From contig MU001683.1 of NCBI GenBank assembly GCA_010093515.1, positions 169,747 to 233,746 of the forward strand: 64,000 nucleotides of DNA. Direction: 5' to 3'. Of this stretch, positions 64,000 to 64,000 are shown in pieces. Positions within the stretch are counted from its first letter, which is position 1. The number at the start of each line of letters is the position of its first letter. Made by a program: the position numbers and the translations under genes. A model generated the notes under the pieces. That model saw only the letters and a program-made list of their open reading frames with translations. It was not told where the DNA came from and searched no databases. Source of the DNA: Lineolata rhizophorae (lineage: Eukaryota; Ascomycota; Dothideomycetes; Lineolatales; Lineolataceae).

Positions 64000-64000
64000 C

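Larger units (their letters stand above)
63791..64000. other. Window end: T-rich stretch, then tandem repeat and palindrome
   Basis: No coding region is supported. 63949-63982 holds two tandem copies of a 17-bp unit, and 63984-63999 is a perfect palindrome (entries below). These may mark the edge of a repeat or transposon that continues outside the window. Confidence 0.5.

Overview
This window is nuclear DNA from a filamentous ascomycete (Pezizomycotina). The evidence is short spliceosomal introns (about 50-170 bp) with GT..AG ends, C-ending codons in most genes, and gene families restricted to or typical of fungi: Snx41, Zrt3, bifunctional Thi6, Pfs2, GT69/CAP59, SIT siderophore carriers and a MED22 of 121 residues. 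I cannot place it more finely. Exon joins are my own reading from splice consensus and family knowledge; no search was run.

Layout. 1-837 is the 5' part of a GT69 mannosyltransferase-like gene running off the left edge. 838-7179 is gene-poor, with a decayed PD-(D/E)XK nuclease-like gene and an AT-rich block (about 4.6-6.1 kb). 7180-10161 encodes an unrecognised 993-residue protein with a PQGFxx repeat, a coiled coil and RRM-like domains. 11.1-30.5 kb is mostly ordinary: zrt3 zinc transporter, an orphan membrane protein, snx41, med22, dihydrofolate reductase, a zinc-motif protein, pfs2 and a DGAT1-type acyltransferase. 31.1-36.3 kb is a relic island: two divergent sugar-alcohol dehydrogenase pseudogenes (L-arabinitol/sorbitol-type and xylitol-type) that both lost the cofactor-binding half, then a broken Ty1/copia retroelement. 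37.8-59.3 kb is mostly housekeeping: a cipB-like reductase, tif5, thi6, a saccharopine-dehydrogenase-like oxidoreductase, rpl43 (eL43), a RING-PHD protein, an SLC35F transporter and psy2. 60.0-63.8 kb is a second relic island: an ABC transporter split onto opposite strands, a siderophore (SIT) transporter and a SidI-like acyl-CoA ligase, all broken. Together they look like a dead siderophore locus.

How it fits together. The housekeeping genes cover lipid storage, thiamine, folate, mRNA 3' end formation, translation, Mediator, endosomal sorting and phosphatase regulation, and form no single pathway. Several are divergent pairs with a shared spacer (pfs2/DGAT1, tif5/thi6, SCCPDH-like/rpl43). 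The islands between them hold inactivated accessory metabolism. Many of their stop codons are explained by CAG to TAG or TGG to TAG/TGA, the kind of change repeat-induced point mutation (RIP) makes. I found no CRISPR array, rRNA or convincing tRNA, and no intact new multi-gene system. The most unusual content is the dead siderophore locus, the paired polyol dehydrogenase relics and the repeat/RRM protein.
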